In this document: positions 11,024 through 20,563 of the stretch, in pieces
Numbering within the stretch: the first letter of the stretch is position 1
Layout of the letters: each line of letters starts with the position of its first letter
Source: Chrysochromulina tobinii
Lineage: Eukaryota; Haptophyta; Prymnesiales; Chrysochromulinaceae
Assembly: GCA_001275005.1 (NCBI GenBank)
Contig: JWZX01003227.1
Location: 1-58,385 of the forward strand
Reading direction: 5' to 3'
Length of the DNA: 58,385 bases
Program-made: the position numbers and the translations under genes
The notes under the pieces: generated by a model
What the model was told of the DNA's origin: nothing
The model's input: only the letters and a program-made list of their open reading frames with translations
Databases searched by the model: none

Positions 11024-13137
11024 TCAGCCGGATGTGGGCGTGGGCGACTTGACGAAGCTCGCGACGCTGCGGTCGCCGTGCAGGTAGACCCAGAGCTTGC
11101 GCTCAGAGTCATACCGGCAGCACGGGTCGGCTTCATAGTGGAGCCGATCAAGCGCGCCCGAGGCGACGGTCGAGATCTGCGCGTCGTTGGCGCCGTCGGT
11201 GATGTAGTGCGACTCCTTGAGCAGCTCACACACGTCGGTGCGCGAGCCTTCGCCGCCGGGTAGTCGCGCGACCGCATCGCGAACGAGTGCTAGGAGGGTA
11301 GCAGCGGCCGGTCGTTCAGGCTGCAACAGGAAGTGCTCCCTCGCCTTGCCGCCCGCCTTCCGCCCGACGGGCGCGACAGTGGCAGTCGAGCCGTCTCGTA
11401 GAGTGTAGACGAAGGCGAGGTCGGGCTGCGCGTAACGGCGCGCTTCCTCCTCATGCAGCCGCGCCAGTTGCTCAGCCGAGCCCGGCGGCAGTGTGAGCGC
11501 CGCCTTGGGCGCCTTGAGCGGCGCGAGCCCGAGACCGCGCGCGGTACCGGTAATGCCCCCATGCTGCGCGAGGAAGTTTTCGTGGTGGAGCGCCTCGAGG
11601 CGGCGCAGCGCCTCGTCCGTCGACGCCTCGGGCGTCCCGACCCACCGGTAGCTCTGCGTCGGGTCGTCGAAAAGGAGGAGGGGCGCGGGCGGGGGTGCCG
11701 TGGGCGCCGCCGCGGGCGCGCCGCCCTCGGCGGCGCCACTCGATTTGACCGTTCGGGCGGCGTGGCAGTGCGCGGGCGTGGTCATGAAGATCAGGACCGA
11801 TCGGATATACGCGGCGAGCATGGTACCTTTTGGCAGTCGTGCCATGAGGCCTGCGGCCTGCGCCTGTATGGCCACCTGCTTGCGAATGTATTCGGCGGGC
11901 GCGAGGGCCTGCGGCACGCTCGCCATCGCGTCGCGCACGAGGGAGAAGAAGTTCACACCGCCGCCGACGCCGACGCCCTCATCGGCCTCCGCCCCGCCCG
12001 CCAGCGCGCCAGGGTAGCCGTAGCCGCCCAACGGTTGATCGGTTGGGCGGGGCCGCTTCAGAGGCGGGGCCACGGGCAGGCCTGTGCCGCCCGCAGTGCC
12101 TTCGAGCTCGTCGAGCATCTCATCATCTTCGTCCGAGAGCTCCCCGAGCATCTCATCGTCTTCTTCGCCGCCCGCTGCGCGCCGCGGCGGATAGCCGCCC
12201 ATGAGCGGCAAGGGCGGCGCGCCCCCTGTCCGGGCGCCCCCCTGCGACCCCCCCGTCCGGCTGCCCCCTCCGCCGCCACCGCCGCCGCTGGTGCCGGCCG
12301 CGTTGTGCACACCCGTCGGGCACAGCGGAGTCCCAATCGGGACGCCTGCCGACTTGGGGAACAAGGTGCCGCGGGAGCCACCTGCGCCGCCCGTGCTGCC
12401 TTGGATCTCGATGACGCCGCCGGCCGTGGAGCCCGCACGGCTGTCGCCAAGGCACGGCCGCCCGAGCGGCACGCCGACGCCTCCCGTCTTGGATCGCCGT
12501 ACCAAGCCACCGCTCGCCTTCGAGTACATGAGCGCCTCGTCCGACTTGCCCCTGCCCGACCCCTTGGGAAGCTTGGCCAGCTGCGGCGGCGGCGGCGTCC
12601 ACGTGCGCTTGATGTAGTGGAGCTGATGCACCATGGCATTGTGGTGCTCACGCTGCTTGTCCACCCAGTCGATGCGCCGCTGTGCCTCAGCTTGCTCAGC
12701 GGCGAGCACCGCCTCGGCTTCGAATTCGCCCGCGAGAAGCGCCGTGTGGAAGTGCTCGATCGGAGTGCCGAAAAAATGGGCTTCCGTCGCTCCGACGTGC
12801 TTCTCAATGATCTGCTCCGCCTGCGCGTTTATTTCCTCCTCCGTGCTCTGTGGCGAAACCGGCAGCAACGCCGAAAGCTTCTGTCGATCCGCCGCCGGCA
12901 GCCCCCGCCACATTTCGGGCGAGATGACCTGCAAAGAGACGTTTGTGGGGTTGCACAGGCTGAGAAGGCTGCCCGGGCACGTTTGCGGGCTGCGCGCTGC
13001 ACGCAGGAGGACATGGCGCGCGCGATGCGCACCGAGCGCAGATCTGAGACGTCCAGCTCGCTGAGCAGACTGATAAGGTCGGGCGGAAGACTCAAAGACG
13101 CCGAGGTCGACCTTGTTATAGAGATACGTGCCGACAT
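11024..13137 (-). CDS. NFRKB: NFRKB-like INO80 chromatin-remodelling subunit
   Basis: Exon 2 (11024-12928) opens with the DEUBAD-type region (MWRGLPAADRQKLSALLP, then FGTPIEHFHTALLAGEF) followed by a basic helix ending in KRTW. In the C-terminal third is the NFRKB winged-helix domain, recognised by LVRDAVARLPGGEGSR, ICELL-like VCELLKESHYI and GALDRLHYEADPCCRYD. A low-complexity Gly/Pro linker separates the two, and a second copy of the motif FSLVRDAMASVP precedes the middle domain. Exon 2 lacks an ATG start and begins at a good 3' splice site (CTCTTTGCAG). I therefore propose exon 1 at 13033-13137 (35 codons, ATG 13137), joined in phase through a 104-nt GT-AG intron. NFRKB binds UCH37 in the INO80 complex. 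The exon 1 join is inference. Confidence 0.88.
12929..13032 (-). other. Intron of NFRKB-like gene
   Basis: Donor GTGCGC, acceptor TCTTTGCAG, 104 nt. It lacks the 10-bp repeats seen in several other introns. The join keeps phase 0 and gives LRS followed by VISPEMW. Confidence 0.55.
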
Positions 13138-13350
13138 GGTAATAGAGACACGCAATTTTTCACAGTCACAACACAAACTTGAGCACTTTTCAGCGATGGC
13201 TGATCAAAGCCGGATTCATGTGGAATCTCATGCACCGAGTTGACGAACCCGAAACTGCGATCTGGCGCGTCTCCATTGCCATGGTGTTCCACGACCTGCT
13301 CGGTGCGCACTTTGCCTCTCGCTCGGAGTTCGAAGAGCACCTAGAGGAAA
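13138..13350. promoter_or_regulatory. Divergent promoter between NFRKB-like and NMNAT-like genes
   Basis: A 213-bp gap separates two outward-reading starts. No clear TATA box is seen. Its short length implies shared or overlapping promoters. Confidence 0.35.
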
Positions 13351-14421
13351 ATGCGTTTCGCGTCTCGGTTGGCCATCGCAGGTGGCGGCGCCACCGCAGC
13401 CGCCGCAGCGACCTGCTGCCTCGCGATTTCGCGGCGGGATCCGAGCTCAAATTTGAGTGAAGACAGCAAGATGCGGCCAGCGATGAAGCCGAGCCTGACC
13501 GAAGCGAAAATGCAGCGGAGGAGGAGCCAAATAGAAGAAGATCGTGAGAAGAAAATCGCACTAGAGTTGCCACCTCGACGTCCACGAATCGCAATCTTCG
13601 GCGGCTCCTTCGACCCTATCACCAACTCGCACCTGAATACCGCCGCCGAGATCGTGCACTCAAAGCTGGCCGACGAGGTTTGGCTGACGCCCTGTGCGCG
13701 CCGACCAGATAAGCCAGAGTTGAGGACGTCGGTCGTGCACCGGCTCATCATGGCGCACCTTGCCGTGAACACAACATTCGGCTCGCACTTTGGCGTCAAG
13801 GTATGCGACGAGGAGGTGGGCAATCCACGCAACGTGCCGTCCGTCGTCCTGATGCGACGGCTCAAAGAGAAGTACCCAGAGTACGACTTCTCCTTCGTCC
13901 TCGGCACCGATCTGCTGGACAATGTGCAAGATTGGGACGCGCCAAGCTTACCAGGCTATTGGGAGGAGGTCGTAGATGGCGGCAAGACCTTCATGGACGA
14001 GAACCACTTCATCGTGGTTGACTACGTGTCTCGTAAGGGCGTGGATGCCGGCCAAAGGGCGCTCCCGCCCAACTTCGCGCGCATAGCGCCCGCGCTCGAA
14101 GCGCGCGGCTCGACGCTCTCGTCCACCTTGCTCTCGTCCAAGGAGGTGCGCCACCGAATGCGAGATGACTTTGCCCGATACGGGGAGGTAGGTGGCTTCA
14201 TCGACCTGGCAGGCCGCAACCATTCGTGGTATGATGAGGCCGAGGGTCTTCTGCCGCCAAGTGTGCTCGGCCACATTGTCCGATACGGACTCTACGCACG
14301 GGTACGCTGCGCAGCACGCGCGCCGCCGCCATGTTGGCAGCGCCCTTGCGCCCAAGTGCGCCGCCTCTCATGCTTCGTTGTTGCTCGGACACGCCTCGCG
14401 CGCAGGATGAGACATGAGTGA
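13351..14421 (+). CDS. Nicotinamide/nicotinate mononucleotide adenylyltransferase-like enzyme
   Basis: The 356-residue frame begins at ATG 13351 with an Ala-rich, Arg-containing leader that may target an organelle. The nucleotidyltransferase core starts near residue 75 with IAIFGGSFDPITNSHL, the GxFxPxHxxH-type motif in which the first His is replaced by Thr. It includes SFVLGTDLLDNVQDW and the C-terminal phosphate-binding SSKEVRHRM, both typical of NMNAT/NadD. These enzymes join NMN or NaMN with ATP to make NAD or its acid form. The last ~45 residues after YGLYAR are Cys/Arg-rich and unlike the family; a splice donor (GGGTACGC) sits at that point, so the true C-terminus may be a missed exon. 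Substrate preference is unknown. Confidence 0.82.
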   Translation: MRFASRLAIAGGGATAAAAATCCLAISRRDPSSNLSEDSKMRPAMKPSLTEAKMQRRRSQIEEDREKKIALELPPRRPRIAIFGGSFDPITNSHLNTAAEIVHSKLADEVWLTPCARRPDKPELRTSVVHRLIMAHLAVNTTFGSHFGVKVCDEEVGNPRNVPSVVLMRRLKEKYPEYDFSFVLGTDLLDNVQDWDAPSLPGYWEEVVDGGKTFMDENHFIVVDYVSRKGVDAGQRALPPNFARIAPALEARGSTLSSTLLSSKEVRHRMRDDFARYGEVGGFIDLAGRNHSWYDEAEGLLPPSVLGHIVRYGLYARVRCAARAPPPCWQRPCAQVRRLSCFVVARTRLARRMRHE

Positions 14422-14703
14422 GACGAGGTTCTAGCTTCTAGGAGAGGTCGTTCTAGGAGAGGTTCTTCATTGTTCGTCGTCGACTCAGGTCTCAAGCTCT
14501 CAACGGATCCTTCCGCTGGGCAAGTGCGTGGTGTGCAACCATGATGTGAACGTGCAGAGCATGTGTGAATGGAAGTTCAAGTTGGAGATCGAGATGTGTG
14601 TTGATTCAGGTGTGAACGTGTTGAGGTGCCGTGTTGAGCGGAGGTGAACGTGTTGTGAATTTCACACCGATTTCACACCTCAGACATTGATCTGCCACTG
14701 CAA
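14422..14703. promoter_or_regulatory. Upstream region of MsrB-MsrA gene with TTTCACAC repeats
   Basis: It contains two copies of TTCTAGGAGAGGT near 14436-14465 and, near 14652-14690, TGTGAATTTCACACC followed by TTTCACACC. The TGTGAA/TTCACA motif recurs just upstream of several other genes in the window. Confidence 0.4.
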
Positions 14704-16236
14704 ATGGTGAGTGCCTCCATTCACAAAGGTGTATGCGGCGCTCACATCTGCATGATGCGCACGACGCTGCTCTCTGGGCTGGCGATGTGCACAACTCCGA
14801 TCCACCAAGCTGCTGTGGTGCTGCTTCGACCTGGCGAGGACCACACTCTTGCACATGGATTACAACATGCCCTTGGAAAGATGCCTCTCGTTCACATCCA
14901 CGGCGATGATGGGAGGGCAGCCGCACAGGTAGACAGCATCAGTGGTGTGCGGGCCATCTTTGAGCTCGGCGTCTGTAGCCGATCGTCGATACCGCTGCTC
15001 GAGCTGAGCGAGGCATTGGGCGCGAGCCTTTACCGATATCAGCCCAGCGTGGCGATGTTCAAGCGGCTGCATGGCACCGATGGCCCAACATGGATCGCCA
15101 TCGGAACGGCGAGCGCCGCGTCAGAGGAGATCATCGCCGACGCTAATGGCTGGGGTTATCTCGCTGGTGACGAGGAGCCCGTACTCGATACCAAGGCGTT
15201 GACTGATGCTGAGCTCAGAAGGCTAATGACCCTGCCTGCAGAGCGCAGCAGCGACGAGCAGACCATAGCCGATGCGATGAGCACGCCTATCGTCATAGGT
15301 GAGCTTGGCTATCAAGTGATGTCGTCCGTCGAATTTCAGCAGAATGGGCGCCACACCTCTTGGACCACAATAGCAGCGCGCGTGCTCCTCTTCGGTTCCA
15401 CCGAGCCGCCACACTCGTATACTCTAGCGGATGGCACACCCTTTCCAGCCGAAGGTTCGGATGGTGTCTTTGTCTCCGCTGCCACTGGCGCCCCGCTTTT
15501 CGACAGCGTGCAGCGAAGGCGCAGCACGTCGGGATGGCCATCGTTCGTGGCGACCGGAGGCACGCTGTCGAAGCACCTCAAGCCCTCGATGGACTACAGT
15601 GCGGGCACTGCGCGTGTCGAACTCGTAGAGAGCCACACAGGCCTCCACCTCGGGCATGACCTGGGCGGCGTGTACTGCATCAACGCGGCTGCCCTGGCCT
15701 TTGTGCCACGCGGTGAACCGATGCCGGTGTGGCTGCCGGAACCACCCGCTCCCGCCTTGGCAGCGCTCCTGAGGACGCATCGAGGCACAAGGTGGCTCGG
15801 GCGCGCGACTGTGGCCACCCTCGCCGCCGGCTGCTTTTGGCACTTCCGCCGCTCGCTCGCTGCCATTCCCGGTGTGCTCGTGGCGGTTGCCGGCTATTGC
15901 GGAGGGGAGTCCGAGTCGCCGACGTATGAGGATGTGTGCACAGGCCGGAGCGGCCACGTCGAGGCGGTCCAAGTGGCCTTTGACCCTTTGGTGCTCACGT
16001 TCACCGAGCTGCTCGAGTCCTATTGGGGCATGGTGCCGGACCCGACATCGAGCTACAGGCAGGGAATGGACATCGGCCCACAGTACGAGAGCGCCATATT
16101 TTTCCATTCGGACGAGCAGCGACAGCTCGCGCTGCTGTCGCGCGAGCGTGCCGGCCGACGGATCGATGCGAAAATCGTCACGAAACTGCGCCCGGCGGGC
16201 CACTTTTGGATGGCTGAGGTCGAGCATCAGCGATGA
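14704..16236 (+). CDS. Methionine sulfoxide reductase MsrB-MsrA fusion
   Basis: This 510-residue protein repairs oxidised methionine. Residues ~240-335 form an MsrB domain, with SGWPSF and the catalytic motif GVYCINAAALAF (Cys near 325). Residues ~365-510 form MsrA, with GCFW (Cys near 377), GYCGGESESPTYEDVCTGRSGH and RQGMDIGPQYESAIFF. The protein stops right after the family's last conserved block (FWMAEVEHQ). Order is MsrB then MsrA, the reverse of the Neisseria PilB order. The zinc-binding CxxC pairs of typical MsrB are not visible. Residues 1-230 match nothing I recognise; they contain several Cys and could be a redox or targeting region. The first codons (ATGGTGAGT) also look like a splice donor, so the start could differ. 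Confidence 0.9.
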   Translation: MVSASIHKGVCGAHICMMRTTLLSGLAMCTTPIHQAAVVLLRPGEDHTLAHGLQHALGKMPLVHIHGDDGRAAAQVDSISGVRAIFELGVCSRSSIPLLELSEALGASLYRYQPSVAMFKRLHGTDGPTWIAIGTASAASEEIIADANGWGYLAGDEEPVLDTKALTDAELRRLMTLPAERSSDEQTIADAMSTPIVIGELGYQVMSSVEFQQNGRHTSWTTIAARVLLFGSTEPPHSYTLADGTPFPAEGSDGVFVSAATGAPLFDSVQRRRSTSGWPSFVATGGTLSKHLKPSMDYSAGTARVELVESHTGLHLGHDLGGVYCINAAALAFVPRGEPMPVWLPEPPAPALAALLRTHRGTRWLGRATVATLAAGCFWHFRRSLAAIPGVLVAVAGYCGGESESPTYEDVCTGRSGHVEAVQVAFDPLVLTFTELLESYWGMVPDPTSSYRQGMDIGPQYESAIFFHSDEQRQLALLSRERAGRRIDAKIVTKLRPAGHFWMAEVEHQR

Positions 16237-16329
16237 CGCGAACACGATCGTGTATCCTTCATACTTTCATATGATTTATTTTTCGCAAGAACTGATCCGT
16301 TCCTCTACAATTGTATCATAGACAGTTGT

Positions 16330-17043
16330 TCACCTCGTCGACAACGTCATCGCGCCCGTCGCCATCTCCACCAACGCCGCTGCCGCACGTGCTCTGGCCG
16401 GCTCCGCCCCCTCCGCCGCCGTCGCCTCCTCTGCCGCCTTTACCTCCTCTGCCTCACGAGCCTTCGCCTCAGCCTCCTCCGCCTCAGCCGCCGTCTTCGC
16501 CGCCGCCGCCGCCCCCGCCTCTGCCACGTCACCCTCGATCGACTCCGTCTCCATACCCGCCGCCCTCGCCACCGCCGTCTCCCCCCCCGCCTCCTCCTCC
16601 TTGCGCTTGAGGTCGGTCCTAGCGCCCATCGTCAACCACTCGTGGAATTCCTTGCCCTTGTAGTTCAACCCGAAATTCGGCCCGTTGTCTCCGTGCGTCT
16701 CCCACTCGATCTCGGTCTGGTCGCCCTTCTTGGCGTACTTTGGGGCAAACTTCGACGACTCGGGGTCCTCCAGCACGCCCATCTCCGAGAACGACCTGAA
16801 GCCGCATTGCTTGCCATCGCCGAGGATCTTCTGCACCGTCGAGATGGAACACTGCTTCTTCAGCTTGAACACGACGTGGATCAACGGCAACTTGGTGTGC
16901 TGGCACACCGCCTCGCCGTAGACGGCGTAGTTCGTCTCCTCCGAGCAGAAGGTGTCGAGTCTCTGAAGGTTGGCCTCCGTCGGGTTGAAGAAGGTAAGGA
17001 TGCCATTAGAGCAGCGACGGGACGACGGCGCTGGCGGCGGCAT
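16330..17043 (-). CDS. Domesticated Rep-like protein (CRESS-DNA-virus type N-terminal domain)
   Basis: The 237-residue frame starts at ATG 17043. Residues 15-110 resemble the HUH endonuclease domain of circular Rep-encoding ssDNA viruses or related plasmids. Motif I is LTFFNPTEANLQRL (family: FTLNNPT). The motif II region is LPLIHVVFKLKK, where the HxQ/HUH pair is reduced to one His. Motif III is YAKKGD (family: YCxK), with the tyrosine near residue 103. No helicase domain follows; instead there is a Glu/Ala/Lys-rich tail of ~90 residues ending at 16330. The degraded metal-binding motif argues against nicking activity. The frame is intact, so it may be an expressed host gene. It shares a divergent gap with the esterase gene. 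The relation is judged by eye. Confidence 0.62.
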   Translation of the reverse strand: MPPPAPSSRRCSNGILTFFNPTEANLQRLDTFCSEETNYAVYGEAVCQHTKLPLIHVVFKLKKQCSISTVQKILGDGKQCGFRSFSEMGVLEDPESSKFAPKYAKKGDQTEIEWETHGDNGPNFGLNYKGKEFHEWLTMGARTDLKRKEEEAGGETAVARAAGMETESIEGDVAEAGAAAAAKTAAEAEEAEAKAREAEEVKAAEEATAAEGAEPARARAAAALVEMATGAMTLSTR

Positions 17044-17227
17044 GCAGGACAAAAGGCGGACGCCGCGAGGGTGACCGGTACGACGCTGCTAGAGGTGCAC
17101 GATGTGGACGCTCGACTAGTAACCATTGCATAATTTCGGCCAGCCCCCGCCGCGGCCTTCCCCGGGAATGCGCTTTGCGGGGGTCCTCGAAGAAGGTGTC
17201 CTATAATTACCGTAGTCTACTCGTACA

Positions 17228-18307
17228 ATGTCCTCCGCCGGCGTCATTCTGCCGTGGCTGAGTGTCGCAGCGACGCATCCGTGCGGCATCCCAGCGCATC
17301 GATCAACAGCCGACGGCAGATCATACATCGTTCGACTGCCGTCATCATGTGCGCATGCGAAGCCACTGCCATTCATCGTCCTCGTGCATTGCTTTGGGTG
17401 CACTGCTGAAATGGAGATCGACAAATTTGCAGACGTTGCGGATGCACGCGGAGTCGGGCTGGTAGCTCCCGAAGGCATCGGTTCGAGTTTCCATGCGCCA
17501 CACTGCTGCGGCCCGGCCCTGAACGAAAAGATTGACGACGTTTCGTTCATCGATGGCATCGTCGCGGCGCTTGTTGCGGAGGGCTTGGCCGAGCCCCACT
17601 CGATTTCTGTGAGCGGTTTCTCCAACGGCGGCTTCATGGCGTCACACTTGGTGGACCCTGCCTCCAAGAGCCGCACGCAATGGGCGGCTGTTGCGACCGC
17701 CGCCGGTCACGAATACGGACTCACGCGAGCCGATCCGTTGCCCGTCTCTATCCACCACTGCCGCAACGACGCGATGGTCAACACGAGTGGCTGCTGCGCA
17801 CGCAGCCCTGCGCCGGCCGGTGAGCTCGTCCGGCAGAGGATGTCGCGGAGCATAGCGAGTCCCTCCTCGACCTGCTGCTGCGGCATCCAAGCCGACACGT
17901 GTGAATCGGTGCAAGAGCAGTTCCGCAGGTGGGCGCAAGTCAACCGATGCAAGGCGTTCAGGACAGTAGCTGGGCCTGGCAATTCACGCTGCAAGGAGGG
18001 CGTTGGCTGCGCCGCCCCAACGCAGCTCTGCTTGTACGAGAACGGCTGCTACCACTCGCAGTGGGCGCGAGCCTTCCCGTCAGCGGCGGCCGTCGTCGAT
18101 CATCTGCTTGTGAATCACGGCTCTATCGCGCGCCCGTCGTTCGCTCGCGCGTCGCGCGCCCGTCGTTCGCTTGGACTCTCTGTAGGAGGAGCAGGAGGAG
18201 CTGGGGCGGCCTTGCGCATCGACGCGGACGATGGACGGCCGGACGTGGCAATACTTGCACTTCTCGCGCTGATAGCGCTGCTCGCCGGCATACTCACTCT
18301 GGCGTAG
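17228..18307 (+). CDS. PHB depolymerase/feruloyl-esterase-like (LpqC) hydrolase with C-terminal membrane anchor
   Basis: The 359-residue protein begins at ATG 17228 with a weak hydrophobic leader. The alpha/beta-hydrolase features are VLVHCFGCTAEME (oxyanion region), LNEKIDDVSFIDGIV (a signature of the LpqC/PHB depolymerase group) and the nucleophile elbow GFSNGGFM. A probable acid/His region follows IHHCRNDAMV, and GCYHSQWARAFP carries the likely catalytic His. It is Cys-rich, consistent with a secreted, disulphide-bonded enzyme. The final ~20 residues are strongly hydrophobic (ILALLALIALLAGILTL), suggesting a membrane or GPI anchor. The likely substrate is an ester-linked polymer or aromatic ester; this is inference. 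Confidence 0.82.
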   Translation: MSSAGVILPWLSVAATHPCGIPAHRSTADGRSYIVRLPSSCAHAKPLPFIVLVHCFGCTAEMEIDKFADVADARGVGLVAPEGIGSSFHAPHCCGPALNEKIDDVSFIDGIVAALVAEGLAEPHSISVSGFSNGGFMASHLVDPASKSRTQWAAVATAAGHEYGLTRADPLPVSIHHCRNDAMVNTSGCCARSPAPAGELVRQRMSRSIASPSSTCCCGIQADTCESVQEQFRRWAQVNRCKAFRTVAGPGNSRCKEGVGCAAPTQLCLYENGCYHSQWARAFPSAAAVVDHLLVNHGSIARPSFARASRARRSLGLSVGGAGGAGAALRIDADDGRPDVAILALLALIALLAGILTLA

Positions 18308-18676
18308 CTTGAAGCTCGAGCTGGGCGCCTGTATGGGACCGGGGCGCGGGCCGTCCGCCGGCCACACACACGAGTTTCGTCAGGCTCGGCTTGAGACGTG
18401 GGGACAGAGACCACAGACAATTGCTTTTTAGCAATTGCTTTTTAGGTGCCGAGTTTAGTCGGTTTGACTCTTTGAGAGGCCCAAGAGACGATACCATCCG
18501 ATCTGTTAATACACACGGCGACCAGGGCTCGTAGGTCGAGAGGCGCTCTCTGTGAGAATCGAAGAGAGAGAGACAACGCGCCACGTGGGGAACGTTTTTT
18601 CCGCGCGACTTTCCAATCATTGCTTTTCCCATCTCGCGCGACCTCCCTCTCGTCCTCATCGTCGGGCGTGCAGACC
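18308..18676. other. Intergenic region with 14-bp tandem duplicate
   Basis: CAATTGCTTTTTAG is repeated directly at 18418-18431 and 18432-18445, about 240 bp upstream of the aminomutase ATG. Nothing else was recognised. Confidence 0.5.
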
Positions 18677-20188
18677 ATGATCGCCGCCATTACCACTGCC
18701 TCGCTCTCATTCCTCGCCGGAAGCGGTCCGCACTTTGTGCAGCAGCAGCAGACGCAGCAGCCGGTCGTGAGCATGGTCGCGGTTCGTCGAGCTGCGCGTC
18801 GAACCTGCCAACGAAACATCGCGACCGCGCCGCGCCTGCGCTCTTGTACCGTGGGGCTGATTTTGAGTGCACGTTCGATGTGTGTCGCTGAACAGGCGAC
18901 GGGCTTCTCGACTGCAAAGTCCTCCAAGATCATGGCGGAGGCACGGACGATCATGCCGGGCGGTGTCTCTTCGCCGGTGCGCGCCTTCAAGTCGGTGGGC
19001 GGTGAACCCGTCGTCTTCGACCGCGCCAAGGGCAGCAAGGCGTACGATGTCGACGGGAACGAGTACGTGGACTACGTCGGCTCGTGGGGCCCAGCGATCG
19101 TGGGTCACGCGGACGACAGGGTGCTCGCGGCGATCAAGGAGACGATGGACAAGGGCACGTCCTTCGGTGCGCCCTGCGCTCTCGAGAACGAGCTCGCCAA
19201 GATGGTGATCGACGCGGTGCCGTCGGTCGAGATGGTGCGCTTCACCAACTCGGGCACCGAGGCGTGCATGGGCGTGCTGCGGCTGATGCGCGCGTACACC
19301 AAGCGCGAAAAGATCATCAAGTTCGACGGCTGCTACCACGGGCACGCCGACGCCTTCCTGGTGGCGGCGGGCTCGGGCGTCGCGACTCTTGGGCTGCCTG
19401 ACTCGCCGGGCGTCACCGTGGGCGCATCGCAGTCGACGCTGGTGGCGACGTACAACGACCTCGAGACCGTCAAGGCACTCTTCCAGGCGAACAAGGGCGA
19501 GATCGCCGGTGTCATCCTCGAGGGCGTCGTGGGCAACTCGGGCTTCATCGTGCCGGACAAGGCCTTCCTCACGGGGCTGCGCCAGCTCTGCGACGACAAC
19601 GGCGCGCTGCTCGTCTTCGACGAGGTGATGACAGGCTTCCGCATCTCGTACGGCGGCGCGCAGCAGCATTGGGGCATCACGCCTGACCTCTCCACCTTCG
19701 GCAAGGTCATCGGCGGCGGTCTGCCCGTGGGCGCGTATGCGGGCAAGAGGGAGATCATGGAGATGGTGGCGCCTGCGGGCCCCATGTACCAGGCTGGCAC
19801 CCTCTCGGGCAATCCGCTCGCGATGCGCGCGGGCATCGAGACTCTCAAGATCCTCCGGCAGCCAGGCTCATACGAGTACCTTGATAAGCAGACCAAGAAG
19901 CTCATCGACGGCATCCTCGCCGCCGGCAAGGCGGCTGGCCACGCTGTCACCGGCGGCCACATCAGCGGCATGTTCGGCTTCTTCTTCTGCGAGGGGCCAG
20001 TCAAGTGCTTCGCCGACGCGGCCAAGTCGGACACGGACAAGTTTGCACGGTGGCACCGGGGCATGCTCGAGCGTGGCGTGTACCTCGCTCCCTCGCAATA
20101 CGAGGCCGGCTTCGTCTCACTCGCGCACTCGGACGCTGACATCGAGAAAACCATCAAGGCCGCCAAGGAGGTCTTTGCCATGATTTGA
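18677..20188 (+). CDS. HEML: Glutamate-1-semialdehyde 2,1-aminomutase, plastid
   Basis: The 503-residue protein converts glutamate-1-semialdehyde to 5-aminolevulinate with pyridoxal phosphate, the entry to haem and chlorophyll synthesis. The core from residue ~85 is highly conserved: [57 protein letters not shown] and the PLP lysine in [15 protein letters not shown] (near residue 343). The start is ATG 18677; upstream the frame opens with TTG only. The leader of ~85 residues includes a hydrophobic segment ([14 protein letters not shown]) and then an Arg-rich stretch, the bipartite signal-plus-transit layout expected for a secondary plastid. Confidence 0.97.
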   Translation: MIAAITTASLSFLAGSGPHFVQQQQTQQPVVSMVAVRRAARRTCQRNIATAPRLRSCTVGLILSARSMCVAEQATGFSTAKSSKIMAEARTIMPGGVSSPVRAFKSVGGEPVVFDRAKGSKAYDVDGNEYVDYVGSWGPAIVGHADDRVLAAIKETMDKGTSFGAPCALENELAKMVIDAVPSVEMVRFTNSGTEACMGVLRLMRAYTKREKIIKFDGCYHGHADAFLVAAGSGVATLGLPDSPGVTVGASQSTLVATYNDLETVKALFQANKGEIAGVILEGVVGNSGFIVPDKAFLTGLRQLCDDNGALLVFDEVMTGFRISYGGAQQHWGITPDLSTFGKVIGGGLPVGAYAGKREIMEMVAPAGPMYQAGTLSGNPLAMRAGIETLKILRQPGSYEYLDKQTKKLIDGILAAGKAAGHAVTGGHISGMFGFFFCEGPVKCFADAAKSDTDKFARWHRGMLERGVYLAPSQYEAGFVSLAHSDADIEKTIKAAKEVFAMI

Positions 20189-20563
20189 GTGATCCTCTAG
20201 CGAGGCGAGCGGGAACTCACGGTGCGCCACCGCACAGTGCAGGGACGTGTGTGAGACGGGGAAAGCATGCTGATGAACAGTGTGATGTAGTTGTGGGGAT
20301 GCACACGGACCGCGGATGATGCGCAGCAGCTGCGCGTGTTGCACGAACTGCTCTGTCGTAAGGCATTCAGTCATCGTCGGTCACACGTGTATAAAGATGA
20401 AAACCATACGGTGTCTCGGCCCCGCCCGGTGCGTACGCAAGGTCCGTGCCGCCGGTTGACAAGCACGCAACGCAACACGTGCCGTGCGGCGCTGACAAGC
20501 GGCCGAACGGCACAAGAAACCGTAACCGAGTCACGAAATCACGTCGATAAACATGTAACATCC
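20189..20563. other. Convergent intergenic region, nothing recognised
   Basis: This lies between the 3' ends of the aminomutase and the SNF2 gene. A lone TATAAA occurs near 20391. No coding or RNA feature could be supported. Confidence 0.5.

Noticed and set aside
16311-16610. Plus-strand proline-rich 99-codon frame
   Set aside because: It is antisense to the Glu/Ala-rich tail of the Rep-like gene, where reversed GCN/GAG codons give Pro/Ser.
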